From an uncultured Bacilli bacterium (GTDB taxonomy: Bacteria; Bacillota_I; Bacilli_A; RF39; UBA660), in the NCBI GenBank assembly GCA_944371545.1, contig CALVXT010000002.1, positions 1 to 36,201 on the forward strand: a stretch of 36,201 nt of DNA, written 5' to 3'. The notes below the pieces were generated by a model. It searched no databases and had not been told where the DNA came from. It saw only the letters and a program-made list of their open reading frames with translations. The position numbers and the translations under genes are program-made. Shown here one piece after another: positions 1 to 8,079 of the stretch (within the stretch, counting starts at the first letter, position 1; each line of letters starts with the position of its first letter).

Positions 1-1965
1 TTAACTCTTCAAAATTTAAAAAAAACATGCAAAAACTATCTAATATATATAATCTCTATTACTTTATCATTTTCCTTAATGTTTTCATTTAACCTAATAG
101 CCAATGCCAAAGACGTTATCGATTTATCTACTACTATGGAAAATTTTAAAGCGACCATGATCCTTGTTAATTGTATTATCTTATTCGTTCTAAGCTATTT
201 AATTAACTACACCATTAAATTTATGTTTCAAAAAAGAAGCAAAGAATTTGGAACCTATATGCTTCTTGGAATCGAAAAAAGACAAATAAGCAAGATGTTT
301 CTTTTAGAAAACTTACTAATGGGAATTATTGCCTTACTATTTTCCTTTTTCATCGGCTATATCTTTAGTCAAATTCTAAGTTTTATCATAATGAATATTT
401 TTGAACGCCCTTATAAAGTCATCTTAGCAAATGATCTAGGAATTCCCATTTTATATTCTATTATCTACTTTGCTATAATTTATTTTATTGTTCTTTTTTT
501 AACTCATCGTCGAATCAAAAAAACAACTATTCACAATCTTTTAAATTTAGAAAAGAAAAATGAAGAGAAAAAGACCCAAAAAAGAAAACATGGAACTTTA
601 AAATTTTTCTTATTTTTACTTTTAGGAATCATCTCTTTACTGATGATAAATCACGAGTTTATTGGCATTGGTATCGAACCATCTTTTGGAAAAATTGTCC
701 TAGCTTCCCTACTTCTTATCATTAGCATTTATGGAATAACATTTAACTTAGGCGATACTTTAATAAACTTTGTTTTAAAAAAGAATAAACGCAAATACAA
801 AAAAAATCATCTATTTATTGTCAGACAATTTACTTCAAAAATAAAAACTATGTCATTTACTCTATCAACTTTATCCTTATTAATTCTTTTAACATTTTTA
901 TCATTAAGTATTTCTAATTTAATGAATGCAATCCTAGAACATCAAATTGAAATGGTCGCACCTATGGATATTACAATTATTGATGATGAAGAAAATTTTT
1001 CAAAATATCTAGATGTCATTCACAAAAACTATACCATAGAAGAACAATTCATTTATCATAGTTATAATAATGATAACGATTCTATTTTTGATAAATTATC
1101 TGAAGAAGAAAAAAGTTGGAATGAAGACGATACAGTAATTCGATTAAGTGATTATAATAAATTAATGCAAATGCGTGGTAAAGAACCAATTAGTTTAGCT
1201 TCTAATGAATATGCCATAAATGTATCAACTGAGATGGAACAAGTTCTTTCTAATAAAAAAGAAGAAATTCGTAACATTACTTTACCAAATGAAGAAAAAC
1301 TAGAACTTAAAAATATATTTACAGAAAACTATTCTAGCATGTATTCACTAGGCTCAGGTTATCTCGTAATCGTACCAGATGAAAAAATCTACAATTTAGA
1401 AATAGAAGGTAGTTATTTAATTATAAATACCGTAGAAGAAACAAATGAGTTATTAGAAGATGAACTGATTAAAGCTGTGAATAACGAATTATGTGAAGAA
1501 GATGAAAATGGATATACATACTGCTATTCCGTTGCCAACATCTCTGTTAAAGGAAGCTATGAAAGTATGAATAAATCCACGACAACAATATTAAGTTTTG
1601 CATTATTTTACCTAGCATTTATTTTTACAACAGTAACAGGTGCTATTCTAGCAATTCAAACATTAAATGACGCGGAAAAATATAGATATCGTTTCCAAGT
1701 CTTATCAAAACTTGGAATGGAAGAAAAAGAACTCCATAAAAGTATATTTACAGAAACAAGTATTTTCTTTATCTTCCCAATTATTTATCCATTAATCACA
1801 AGTTTTATAATTAACTGTATCTTAAACAAACTGTTTAAACTTTTCTTACCAAGTAGTCATGCTTTCATCTCTATCTATTTATCCGGAATAAGTATTTTCT
1901 TAATTATTTATCTCATATATTATCTAGCTACCTATTTTGGAATCAAAAGAAACATAGAAGACTAG
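1..1965 (+). CDS. FtsX-like permease, BceB-type (5' end outside the window)
   Basis: Membrane subunit of a BceAB-type ABC transporter, a family that senses and detoxifies cell-wall-active peptides. The frame is open from base 1, and the residues before the first Met at 79 (LKKTCKNYLIYIISITLSFS) match the usual N-terminal helix of this family, so the true start lies upstream and Met-79 is internal. Visible layout: helix near the start, three further helices up to about residue 145 of the Met-79 numbering, helices near 175-225 and 260-285, a long extracytoplasmic domain (about 290-500) rich in acidic residues, and three C-terminal helices. Family members have ten helices and a large extracellular domain between helices 7 and 8. 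The response regulator and kinase just downstream complete a Bce-like module; the ATPase should be upstream of the window. Specific substrate unknown. Confidence 0.88.
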   Translation, partial: LTLQNLKKTCKNYLIYIISITLSFSLMFSFNLIANAKDVIDLSTTMENFKATMILVNCIILFVLSYLINYTIKFMFQKRSKEFGTYMLLGIEKRQISKMFLLENLLMGIIALLFSFFIGYIFSQILSFIIMNIFERPYKVILANDLGIPILYSIIYFAIIYFIVLFLTHRRIKKTTIHNLLNLEKKNEEKKTQKRKHGTLKFFLFLLLGIISLLMINHEFIGIGIEPSFGKIVLASLLLIISIYGITFNLGDTLINFVLKKNKRKYKKNHLFIVRQFTSKIKTMSFTLSTLSLLILLTFLSLSISNLMNAILEHQIEMVAPMDITIIDDEENFSKYLDVIHKNYTIEEQFIYHSYNNDNDSIFDKLSEEEKSWNEDDTVIRLSDYNKLMQMRGKEPISLASNEYAINVSTEMEQVLSNKKEEIRNITLPNEEKLELKNIFTENYSSMYSLGSGYLVIVPDEKIYNLEIEGSYLIINTVEETNELLEDELIKAVNNELCEEDENGYTYCYSVANISVKGSYESMNKSTTTILSFALFYLAFIFTTVTGAILAIQTLNDAEKYRYRFQVLSKLGMEEKELHKSIFTETSIFFIFPIIYPLITSFIINCILNKLFKLFLPSSHAFISIYLSGISIFLIIYLIYYLATYFGIKRNIED

Positions 1966-2011
1966 TCACATTCTAGTCTTTTCTGTATAATAAAAGAAAG
2001 GAGAATTTTTT

Positions 2012-2671
2012 ATGAATATAGCAATTATTGAAGATGACGAAAAAATAAGAGAAGAATTAGCTATTCTTTTAAAAAAAGAAAACTACACTCCTCATATAAT
2101 CACAAATTTTGAAAATATTTTGGAAGAAATCTTAAAAATACCATGTGATTTAATTCTTCTAGACATTAATCTTCCTTATGAAGATGGTTTTACCATTTGT
2201 GAAAAAATAAAAAAAGAAAAAGATATCCCCATTATTTTTGTAACTAGCAGATCAAAAGAAGAAGATGAACTAAAAAGTATTCGTTTAGGTGGAATAGATT
2301 TTTTAGCTAAACCTTATAAAAAACTCATTTTATTAGAGAAAATCAAACGAGCATTAAACATCACAAACCCAATTCATTACCAAGAAATAACAATCAATGA
2401 CGTTACTCTAAATCTACATTTATCTACAATAAAAAAAGAAAATACAGAAACAGAATTAACAAGAAATGAATTTCGTATCCTTTACTACTTCTATTTAAAA
2501 CCTCATGAACTTATTACCAAAGAAGATTTATTAGAGTCTTTATGGAATGATAAATATTATTTAGATGAAAATATTTTAAATGTTAGTATGAATCGCTTAC
2601 GAAAAAAATTAGAAGAAATCGGTGCTAAAGACTTTATCAAAACAAAACGTGGAGTTGGTTACTATATATGA
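2012..2671 (+). CDS. OmpR-family response regulator, BceR-like
   Basis: DNA-binding response regulator of 219 residues. The receiver domain (1-115) has the acidic pair D8/D9, phosphoacceptor D51 in LILLDINLP, the switch Thr in FVTSR and the conserved Lys in AKPY. The winged-helix output domain (about 125-219) ends in the typical TKRGVGYYI. A good ribosome binding site (GAAAGGAG) precedes the ATG. It lies 46 bases after the permease gene and overlaps the kinase gene by 4 bases (ATGA), so it is co-transcribed. By family knowledge it would activate the neighbouring transporter genes when the permease detects a peptide. Well supported as a response regulator; the BceR label rests on context. Confidence 0.92.
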   Translation: MNIAIIEDDEKIREELAILLKKENYTPHIITNFENILEEILKIPCDLILLDINLPYEDGFTICEKIKKEKDIPIIFVTSRSKEEDELKSIRLGGIDFLAKPYKKLILLEKIKRALNITNPIHYQEITINDVTLNLHLSTIKKENTETELTRNEFRILYYFYLKPHELITKEDLLESLWNDKYYLDENILNVSMNRLRKKLEEIGAKDFIKTKRGVGYYI

Positions 2672-3656
2672 ATATCTTTGAATTTTTAGAAAGTAAAATT
2701 ACAAATATTTTATATCATTGTACTTTTTTTCTTATTTTATATATTTTTTTTAGATTATGTAAAATTCCCTTAAATATCATTTTTTTAATCATGATTGCTA
2801 TTATTTTTTCATACATATTCACTTTATGGATAGAATATTTTTGTTTAAAAAGAAAGGCTCAAAAAATAATAAATCAAGTCGATGCCTTACAAGAAAAATA
2901 TTTAATTACTGAACTGTTAAAGAAACCAAAAAATTTAGAAAATCAAGCATATTACTATGCCCTTTTAAAAGCTACGAAAGCTATGAATGATAAAATAAGT
3001 GAACTAGAAAGTTCTAAAAAAGAATATGAAGAATATATAGAATCATTTGTTCATGAAATAAAAACACCTCTTGCCGCTATGTTATTAACAATTGACAATC
3101 AAAAAAATAAAGATTTGAAACCAGAAATAGATAAAATTGATGAGTTAACTGAACAAATTCTTTATTATGCAAGAAGTCAAAATCCTGAAAAAGACTATTT
3201 TATAAAAAAAGTACATTTAGAAGACGTTATTCATTCTTTAATTTTAAAAAATCAATTTTATTTACTTCAAAATAAAATTCAAGTTCATGTCTATAATGTA
3301 AAAACAGAAGTATACACAGATGAGAAATGGTTAAGCTTTATTCTCTCGCAAATTTTAAGTAATGCCATAAAATACAAAAAAATGAACACAGTCAAATCAA
3401 AATTTATACAACCAAAAATGAAAAAAATCTCAACTTAATCATTGAAGATAATGGAATTGGTATTAAAGAAAGTGAATTTCCCAGAGTATTTGAAAAAGGT
3501 TTCACTGGGAGTAATCGAACAAAAAAATATGCCACAGGTATGGGATTATATTTAGCTAAAAAGTTATCAGAAAGCTTAAACATTCATTTAAAAATCGAAT
3601 CAAAATATCAAGAATTTACAAAAGTTATTCTAGAATTTTCTCTTCAAAAAAAATAA
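2668..3656 (+). pseudogene. BceS-like sensor histidine kinase, split by a -1 frameshift in an A7 run
   Basis: Intramembrane-sensing kinase of the BceS type: two short N-terminal helices (about 12-30 and 36-58) with almost no extracellular loop, then a HisKA segment with H129 in SFVHEIKTPL and the start of the ATPase domain (N box ILSNAIKY). The first frame stops at 3438. The rest of the ATPase domain follows in the -1 frame: EHSQIKIYTTKNE, then G1 box DNGIGI, then GMGLYLAKKL, ending at 3656. The switch fits the run of seven A at 3376-3382; one more A would give an intact protein of about 329 residues, normal for BceS. Options are true inactivation, slippage at tandem AAA codons, phase variation, or a sequencing error. 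Confidence 0.85.
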
Positions 3657-3707
3657 TAACTTAACATATTATTTATGATATAATATAAATGTCAAAGATA
3701 TTGACAT

Positions 3708-3744
3708 AAAAAAGGGAATACTTAACATTCGCTGGTTGAGTACT
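3708..3744 (-). terminator. Predicted terminator of toxin mRNA, copy 1
   Basis: On the minus strand AGTACTCAAC (3735-3744) pairs with GTTAAGTATT (3717-3726), with one mismatch and one G-U pair, followed by CCC and six T (3708-3713). It would end the peptide mRNA after a 3' untranslated region of about 80 bases that is fully covered by the opposing small RNA. Confidence 0.45.
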
Positions 3745-3760
3745 CACCTTAAGGTTGATA

Positions 3761-3797
3761 AGTACTTAATTCATCACGAATTGAGTACTATTTTTTT
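3761..3797 (+). terminator. Antitoxin RNA terminator, copy 1
   Basis: AGTACTTAATTC (3761-3772), loop ATCAC, GAATTGAGTACT (3778-3789; one G-U pair), then A and T7. A near-perfect 12-bp intrinsic terminator on the plus strand. Its T-run overlaps the Lys-Lys-stop end of the small minus-strand ORF. Confidence 0.85.
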
Positions 3798-3877
3798 ATT
3801 AAAATTATCAATAAAGATAAAATCAATAACAGATTAGTTAAGAGTAAAAAGGTGATTAGTAAATCCTTTTTCTTCAT
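3788..3877 (-). CDS. 29-residue hydrophobic peptide, candidate type I toxin, copy 1
   Basis: Small ORF too short for standard gene calling. It reads MKKKDLLITF followed by LLLTNLLLILSLLIILIKK: a basic N-terminus, one hydrophobic span of about 22 residues able to cross a membrane, and a Lys-Lys end. A strong ribosome binding site (GAAAGGAG, 3888-3895) sits ten bases before the ATG. A promoter (TTGCAA, 17 bases, TATATT) lies about 60 bases upstream, and an opposing small RNA covers the 3' end. Size, composition and antisense layout match type I toxins (TxpA, BsrG, PepA1 types), though I recognise no specific family. The second cassette encodes the identical peptide. Toxicity is inference. Confidence 0.7.
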   Translation of the reverse strand: MKKKDLLITFLLLTNLLLILSLLIILIKK

Positions 3878-3938
3878 AACTTCTCTTCTCCTTTCAAAAA
3901 GAAGATAAGTACTCATGTGTAAATATTCCCTCAAACAA

Positions 3939-3967
3939 AATATAACATATACCTTCTATAATTGCAA
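3939..3967 (-). promoter_or_regulatory. Toxin promoter, copy 1
   Basis: Minus strand -35 TTGCAA (3962-3967), 17-base spacer, -10 TATATT (3939-3944) with an upstream TG. Predicted start near 3932, about 55 bases before the small ORF. Confidence 0.65.
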
Positions 3968-4034
3968 ATAGCAAAAAAATAGAATAAAAACAAAGAATTT
4001 ATGGTATAATGAAATTGTCAAAAGAAATGACATA

Positions 4035-4071
4035 AAAAAGGGAATACTTAACATTCGCTGGTTGAGTACTC
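4035..4071 (-). terminator. Predicted terminator of toxin mRNA, copy 2
   Basis: Same structure as at 3708-3744: AGTACTCAAC (4062-4071) against GTTAAGTATT (4044-4053) and six T (4035-4040) on the minus strand. Confidence 0.45.
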
Positions 4072-4089
4072 ACCTTATATTTTAAGTGA

Positions 4090-4126
4090 AGTACTTAATT
4101 CATCACGAATTGAGTACTATTTTTTT
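4090..4126 (+). terminator. Antitoxin RNA terminator, copy 2
   Basis: Twelve-bp stem 4090-4101 with 4107-4118, loop ATCAC, then A and T7. Identical to the terminator of copy 1. Confidence 0.85.
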
Positions 4127-4206
4127 ATTAAAATTATCAATAAAGATAAAATCAATAACAGATTAGTTAAGAGTAAAAAGGTGATTAGTAAATCCTTTTT
4201 CTTCAT
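4117..4206 (-). CDS. 29-residue hydrophobic peptide, candidate type I toxin, copy 2
   Basis: Same 29-residue peptide as at 3788-3877, with the same nucleotide sequence and the same GAAAGGAG ribosome binding site. Its own promoter is slightly better (TTGAAA, 17 bases, TATATT; 4269-4297). The coding sequence and its leader are unchanged between copies while the flanks have drifted, consistent with a real gene or a recent duplication. Function is inferred from layout only. Confidence 0.7.
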   Translation of the reverse strand: MKKKDLLITFLLLTNLLLILSLLIILIKK

Positions 4207-4268
4207 AACTTCTCTTCTCCTTTCAAAAAGAAGATAAGTACTCATGTGCTAAATATTCCCTTAAGCCA

Positions 4269-4297
4269 AATATAACATAAACAAACTAGGTTTTCAA
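4269..4297 (-). promoter_or_regulatory. Toxin promoter, copy 2
   Basis: Minus strand -35 TTGAAA (4292-4297), 17-base spacer, -10 TATATT (4269-4274) preceded by TG. It sits just upstream of the DUF4186 gene on the opposite strand. Confidence 0.65.
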
Positions 4298-4317
4298 ATT
4301 TATAGAAAGGACATAAT

Positions 4318-4683
4318 ATGTTAGAAACAAATGAAATTTTAGAAAAATTAAGTAAATCAAAATTTAGAAATAGCTTTCACTTAAAAGATAAAGAAAAGAA
4401 TTATATCAAAGAAAAAGGAAAGGATACAATAGAAAGACATGCAAAAGATTTTATCTCAAAAAGACTAGCACCAGAAAATCCTTTAAATGATGGCAAACAA
4501 ACACCTATGAAAGGACATCCTGTTTTTATAGCTCAACATGCTACAGCAACATGTTGTCGAAGTTGTCTTTACAAATGGCATCACATTCCTAAAAATAAAG
4601 AATTAACGACCTCAGAACAAACCTATATCATAAATATAATTATGACTTGGATAAAAAAAGAATTAGCTCATAAAACAAGCTAA
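4318..4683 (+). CDS. DUF4186 family protein
   Basis: Protein of 121 residues matching the DUF4186 pattern as I remember it: SKFRNSFHLKDKEKNYIKEKG near the N-terminus, then RLAPENPLNDGKQTPMKGHP, HATATCCRSCLYKWH and a helical end. Three cysteines with nearby histidines (QHATATCCRSC...KWHH) look like a metal site; this is inference. Length is normal for the family, whose function is unknown to me. The ribosome binding site GAAAGGAC precedes the ATG. The gene stands alone between the toxin-like cassettes and the convergent arginine operon, and it ends inside a bidirectional terminator. Confidence 0.8.
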   Translation: MLETNEILEKLSKSKFRNSFHLKDKEKNYIKEKGKDTIERHAKDFISKRLAPENPLNDGKQTPMKGHPVFIAQHATATCCRSCLYKWHHIPKNKELTTSEQTYIINIIMTWIKKELAHKTS

Positions 4684-4691
4684 TTCTTTTT
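4658..4691. terminator. Bidirectional terminator
   Basis: AAGAATTAGCT (4658-4668) and AGCTAATTCTT (4678-4688) form a perfect 11-bp stem with T runs on both strands. It ends the DUF4186 gene on the plus strand and the arginine operon on the minus strand. Confidence 0.85.
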
Positions 4692-4699
4692 GAATACTT

Positions 4700-6145
4700 T
4701 TATAAAATAATTGAGAAGAATGTTAATAAAATAACATTAATAATTGCAATAGTTAATACAACTTTAAATGCCCATTTAAACCAAGTTGAATATTCTACTT
4801 TAGCTAAAGCAAGTCCTCCCATAATTGCCCCACACGTTGGAGTAATTAAGTTTACAAGTCCATTAGCTGCTACCATAGTCATAACAGTCGTTTCTACACT
4901 ATAATTTAATTGAGTAGCTAAAGGTCCAATAATTGGAGCTGATAATGTTACTAAACCTGAAGATGATGGAACTAAAATAGATAGTACTACATGTAAAACA
5001 TAGTTAAGTGGTGTAAAGACAAATGCTGGGACATTTCGTAATAATTCGGCTGCATTATAAATGATGTAGTTATCTAAATGTGTAGTTTGCATTAATACTG
5101 ATGCTCCACGAGCAATTGCAATGATTAAAATAACTCCAACCATATCATCTGCACCATCTACAAATGTATCAACAAAACTTTTTTCTCCTGTATGATTTAT
5201 AATTCCAATTAATACAGCCATTATTAAGAACCATAAAGCTGCTTCGAAGAAATACCAACTTCCAAGTGGTGTTCCAGTTAACCATCCTGTAAATTTAGTA
5301 AAGAATGTAATTCCAAAGTCTTCCCATGGAATAAATCCAATGATCATAACTACAAATGTTAAAGCGAATAGCCATAAAGTAACTTTTTGATGAAAATTTA
5401 AATGAACAACTTTACTTTGAGCTTCTTCATCTTTAACTCCATATTCTTTCTCCATATTTTTTTGCTCTCTTAAAGAAAGAATTGTTGAGCCTTTTTTCTT
5501 AATAACTCTTTTAGCATACATCATAACAAAGAAAATAGAAATTGCTAAAGTTGTTAACCATAAAGCTACACCAATACCTATAATTAATCCTTGATTAACT
5601 ACTGTTCCTTCTGGTAAAGCACTAATTGCAGCTCCTACTGCAAATGGATTAATTGTTGAACCCAAAACTCCACTTCCAGCACCTAATAATACTATTGCTG
5701 AAGCTACAACTGTATCCATTCCTGCCATAACCATCGTAGCTGATAAAAGTGCGTAGAAACCAACGGTTTCTTCAAGCATACCATATGTTGTTCCTCCTAA
5801 AGAGAAGATAAACATTAAAATTGGAATTAAAACTAGCTCATGTCCTTTTAATTTTCTGACTAAAACTTGAATTCCTGTTTCTAATGCTTTTGTTCTTGCT
5901 ACTACAGCTAAGAATCCACCTAAAATTAAGACGAAAATTCCTACATCAATCGCATTTTCGAATCCTAAAATTGGAGCCATCAAAATATCTGATAAACTTG
6001 CTCCGACAACTCCACTACCATTAACAATTTCATCACCAACAAATTCGGCTTTTGGTAAAAAATGTGAAATTATACCGAGCACAAAAATTAAAATTAAAAT
6101 AATTGAGAATGAGGTTAAAAACCCCTTTTTCTTAGATTTTGCCAT
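4700..6145 (-). CDS. YfcC/DcuC-family transporter, likely arginine-ornithine antiporter
   Basis: Polytopic membrane protein of 481 residues with about 12 hydrophobic segments. Stretches such as GVFVLILGGFLAV-like (GIFVLILGGFLAVVARTKAL), GGTTYGMLEETVGFYALL, GSGVLGSTINPFAVGAA and VPSSSGLVTLSAPIIGPLA are typical of the YfcC / C4-dicarboxylate anaerobic carrier family. It is the last gene of the arginine deiminase operon, 9 bases after arcC, so arginine/ornithine exchange is the likely role. Many ADI operons use an APC-superfamily ArcD here, whereas YfcC-type carriers fill the same slot in some Bacillota. Family call is firm; substrate is inferred from context. Confidence 0.85.
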   Translation of the reverse strand: MAKSKKKGFLTSFSIILILIFVLGIISHFLPKAEFVGDEIVNGSGVVGASLSDILMAPILGFENAIDVGIFVLILGGFLAVVARTKALETGIQVLVRKLKGHELVLIPILMFIFSLGGTTYGMLEETVGFYALLSATMVMAGMDTVVASAIVLLGAGSGVLGSTINPFAVGAAISALPEGTVVNQGLIIGIGVALWLTTLAISIFFVMMYAKRVIKKKGSTILSLREQKNMEKEYGVKDEEAQSKVVHLNFHQKVTLWLFALTFVVMIIGFIPWEDFGITFFTKFTGWLTGTPLGSWYFFEAALWFLIMAVLIGIINHTGEKSFVDTFVDGADDMVGVILIIAIARGASVLMQTTHLDNYIIYNAAELLRNVPAFVFTPLNYVLHVVLSILVPSSSGLVTLSAPIIGPLATQLNYSVETTVMTMVAANGLVNLITPTCGAIMGGLALAKVEYSTWFKWAFKVVLTIAIINVILLTFFSIIL

Positions 6146-6154
6146 TTTATCCTC

Positions 6155-7087
6155 CTATACAATCCAAGTACCTGTTTTACCTTTTAAAGCAGGTAACGCT
6201 TTTTCAAGCGATGTAATAATCGCGACTTTTTTTGTATTTTTTACAAACTCAACACATGCTTCTACTTTCGGCTTCATACTCCCTTCTTTAAACTCTTTAT
6301 TTTCCATATAGCTAAGAGCTTCTGATACGGTCATCTCATCAAGCTTTTTTTCATGATCTGTATTAAAGCCAATACAAACTTGATCAACTGCCGTTAAAAT
6401 CAAGAAAACATCAGCTTTAACATCCATTGCAAGTCTAGCGCTTGTTTTATCTTTATCGATGACTGCATCTACTCCAACTAAATGGTTCCACTTTTGGACA
6501 ACGGGAATACCACCGCCACCAGCTGCAACGACAATATGCCCTTTATGTAAAAGATCTTTTATTACACCTTTTTCAATAATTTTTAAAGGCTTTGGAGATG
6601 CTACTACACGTCTATATCCTCTTCCAGCATCTTCTTTCATTACCCAGCCATTTTCTTTTTCAAGTTCTTCTGCTTCTTCTTTTGAATAAAAGTTACCAAT
6701 TGGTTTAGTTGGATTTGAAAAAGCTTTATCCTTAGAATCGACTAAAACTTGGGTTACAATAGTTACGCAACTTTTAGCAATATTATTTTTATAAAGTTCT
6801 TGTTGAATGGCTTGTTGTAAATGATATCCAATATACCCTTGACTCATTGCTCCACATTCGGCAAAAGGAACCTCTGGAGTATCTTCATTTTCATGTGAAT
6901 ACTCTAGAGCCATATTTATCATTCCTACTTGCGGTCCGTTGCCGTGTGTTACAACTACTTGATACCCTTCATTAACCAAAGAAACAATACTTTTAGCTGC
7001 CTTTTTTACTAATTTAATCTGCTCTTCTGGAGTATTACCTAAGGCATTACCTCCTAAGGCAATAACTATTTTTTTCCCTTTATTCAT
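6155..7087 (-). CDS. arcC: Carbamate kinase
   Basis: Third enzyme of the arginine deiminase pathway: carbamoyl phosphate plus ADP gives ATP, CO2 and ammonia in the cytoplasm. The 310 residues begin with KIVIALGGNALG, and contain VVTHGNGPQVG, the family-specific insert around residues 130-160, VVAAGGGGIPV and GVDAVIDKDKTSARLA. Length is normal. The start overlaps the end of arcB by 8 bases, and the antiporter gene follows after 9 bases, so translation is probably coupled. Confidence 0.96.
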   Translation of the reverse strand: MNKGKKIVIALGGNALGNTPEEQIKLVKKAAKSIVSLVNEGYQVVVTHGNGPQVGMINMALEYSHENEDTPEVPFAECGAMSQGYIGYHLQQAIQQELYKNNIAKSCVTIVTQVLVDSKDKAFSNPTKPIGNFYSKEEAEELEKENGWVMKEDAGRGYRRVVASPKPLKIIEKGVIKDLLHKGHIVVAAGGGGIPVVQKWNHLVGVDAVIDKDKTSARLAMDVKADVFLILTAVDQVCIGFNTDHEKKLDEMTVSEALSYMENKEFKEGSMKPKVEACVEFVKNTKKVAIITSLEKALPALKGKTGTWIV

Positions 7088-8078
7088 CTTTTAAAGTTGC
7101 ATACATTACTGCTTTTATTGTATGTAGGCGGTTTTCTGCTTGATCCATAACTTTTGAAGAGCTAGAATTAAATACTTCATCTGTAACTTCCATTTCTGAA
7201 ATTCCAAATTTTTCGTAAATTTCTTTACCGATCTGTGTATTGGTATCATGAAATGAAGGAAGGCAATGTAAGAAAATAGCATTTTCTTTAGCATGACTCA
7301 TAATTTCTTTATTTACTTGATATGGTTTTAATAATTCAATTCTCTTTGCCCATAGCGAAGCATCTTCTCCCATTGAAACCCAAACGTCAGTATAAATAAC
7401 GTCAGCATTCGCGACTCCTTCTAATGCATTTTCTGTAAGTACAATTGTTGAGCCTTCTTTGCTTGCTATTTCTTTGCATGTTTCTACTAAAGCTTCAGGT
7501 GGAAATAATTCCTTTGGAGCACAGCATGCAAAATGGATTCCTAATTTTGCACATACCACCATTAAAGAACATGCCACATTGTTACGTGCATCCCCTAAAA
7601 ATACTAATTTTCTGCCGTGTAAATCTCCAAAATTTTCCTCAACAGTTAGCATATCAGCAAGCATCTGAGTTGGATGAAATTCGTTTGTTAATCCATTCCA
7701 AACTGGAACAGAAGAGTTTTTAGCAAGTTCTTCTACAACAGTTTGTTCAAACCCACGATACTCAATTCCATCGTACATTCTAGATAAAACTTGAGCAGTG
7801 TCTGCAATACTTTCTTTTTTTCCCATTTGTGAACCTGTAGGGCCTAAATAAGTAACGCCCATACCTAAATCCATTGCTCCAACTTCAAATGCACAGCGAG
7901 TTCTTGTAGAATCTTTTTCAAAAAGCAAAACTACATTTTTTCCTTTTAAGTACTCATGTGATTCATGATTTTTTTTCTTTTCTTTTAAGACTTTTGCTAA
8001 TCCTAAAAGATATAGAATTTCTTCTTTCGAATAATCTAATAGTTTTAAAAAATCTCTTCCACTTAAATTTATATCCAT
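7080..8078 (-). CDS. arcB: Ornithine carbamoyltransferase, catabolic
   Basis: Second enzyme of the pathway: citrulline plus phosphate gives ornithine and carbamoyl phosphate. The 332 residues show the carbamoyl-phosphate motif STRTR (57-61), the FHPTQMLAD segment and HCLPSFHD with the catalytic Cys near residue 273. Length fits catabolic ArcB. It follows arcA by a single base and overlaps arcC by 8, so its role here is arginine breakdown rather than biosynthesis. Confidence 0.96.
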   Translation of the reverse strand: MDINLSGRDFLKLLDYSKEEILYLLGLAKVLKEKKKNHESHEYLKGKNVVLLFEKDSTRTRCAFEVGAMDLGMGVTYLGPTGSQMGKKESIADTAQVLSRMYDGIEYRGFEQTVVEELAKNSSVPVWNGLTNEFHPTQMLADMLTVEENFGDLHGRKLVFLGDARNNVACSLMVVCAKLGIHFACCAPKELFPPEALVETCKEIASKEGSTIVLTENALEGVANADVIYTDVWVSMGEDASLWAKRIELLKPYQVNKEIMSHAKENAIFLHCLPSFHDTNTQIGKEIYEKFGISEMEVTDEVFNSSSSKVMDQAENRLHTIKAVMYATLKDE

Positions 8079-8079
8079 T

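Larger units (their letters stand above)
3691..3797 (+). ncRNA. Candidate antitoxin small RNA, copy 1
   Basis: A short plus-strand transcript predicted from an extended -10 promoter (TGATATAAT, 3676-3684) to a strong intrinsic terminator. The predicted 5' end begins with a small hairpin (GTCAA/TTGAC). The terminator is a 12-bp stem (3761-3772 with 3778-3789, loop ATCAC) followed by seven T. The RNA is complementary to the last bases of the small ORF on the other strand and to its 3' untranslated region. This layout is known from type I toxin-antitoxin pairs in which transcripts converge at their 3' ends, such as txpA/RatA. Transcription is inferred, not shown. Confidence 0.6.
3676..3967. repeat. 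Tandem cassette copy 1 (toxin/antitoxin unit)
   Basis: First of two directly repeated units offset by about 327-329 bases. The core, from GGGAATACTTAACATTCGC at 3714 through the small ORF to about 3950, is nearly identical to copy 2; differences are concentrated in the stretch just after CTCACCTTA and outside the two outer promoters. The unit is bounded by imperfect inverted repeats: GGGAATACTTA plus GAGTACTCACC at the left, and the reverse complement of GGGAATATTTACACATGAG at the right. The full stretch 3661-4317 has no long gene; it holds these two cassettes. Confidence 0.9.
4017..4126 (+). ncRNA. Candidate antitoxin small RNA, copy 2
   Basis: Predicted from extended -10 TGGTATAAT (4002-4010) to the terminator at 4090-4126. 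The predicted 5' end again forms a hairpin (GTCA/TGAC), so this stem is kept although the loop changed from copy 1. It overlaps the 3' end of the second small peptide ORF and its 3' untranslated region. Confidence 0.6.
4002..4297. repeat. Tandem cassette copy 2 (toxin/antitoxin unit)
   Basis: Second copy of the unit at 3676-3967. The small ORF, its ribosome binding site, the terminator and most of the small RNA are identical to copy 1. The loop region after CTCACCTTA differs (TATTTTAAGTGA here, AGGTTGATA in copy 1), and the -35 of the peptide promoter differs (TTGAAA here, TTGCAA there) while its 17-base spacing is kept. Keeping function-critical parts while the rest drifts suggests both copies are, or recently were, functional. 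Confidence 0.9.

Noticed and set aside
6459..6689. Plus-strand ORF inside arcC, with similar ones inside arcB, nifJ, the chaperonin and glycosyltransferase genes
   Set aside because: These are shadows of well-supported genes on the opposite strand, with unnatural composition and no ribosome binding sites.
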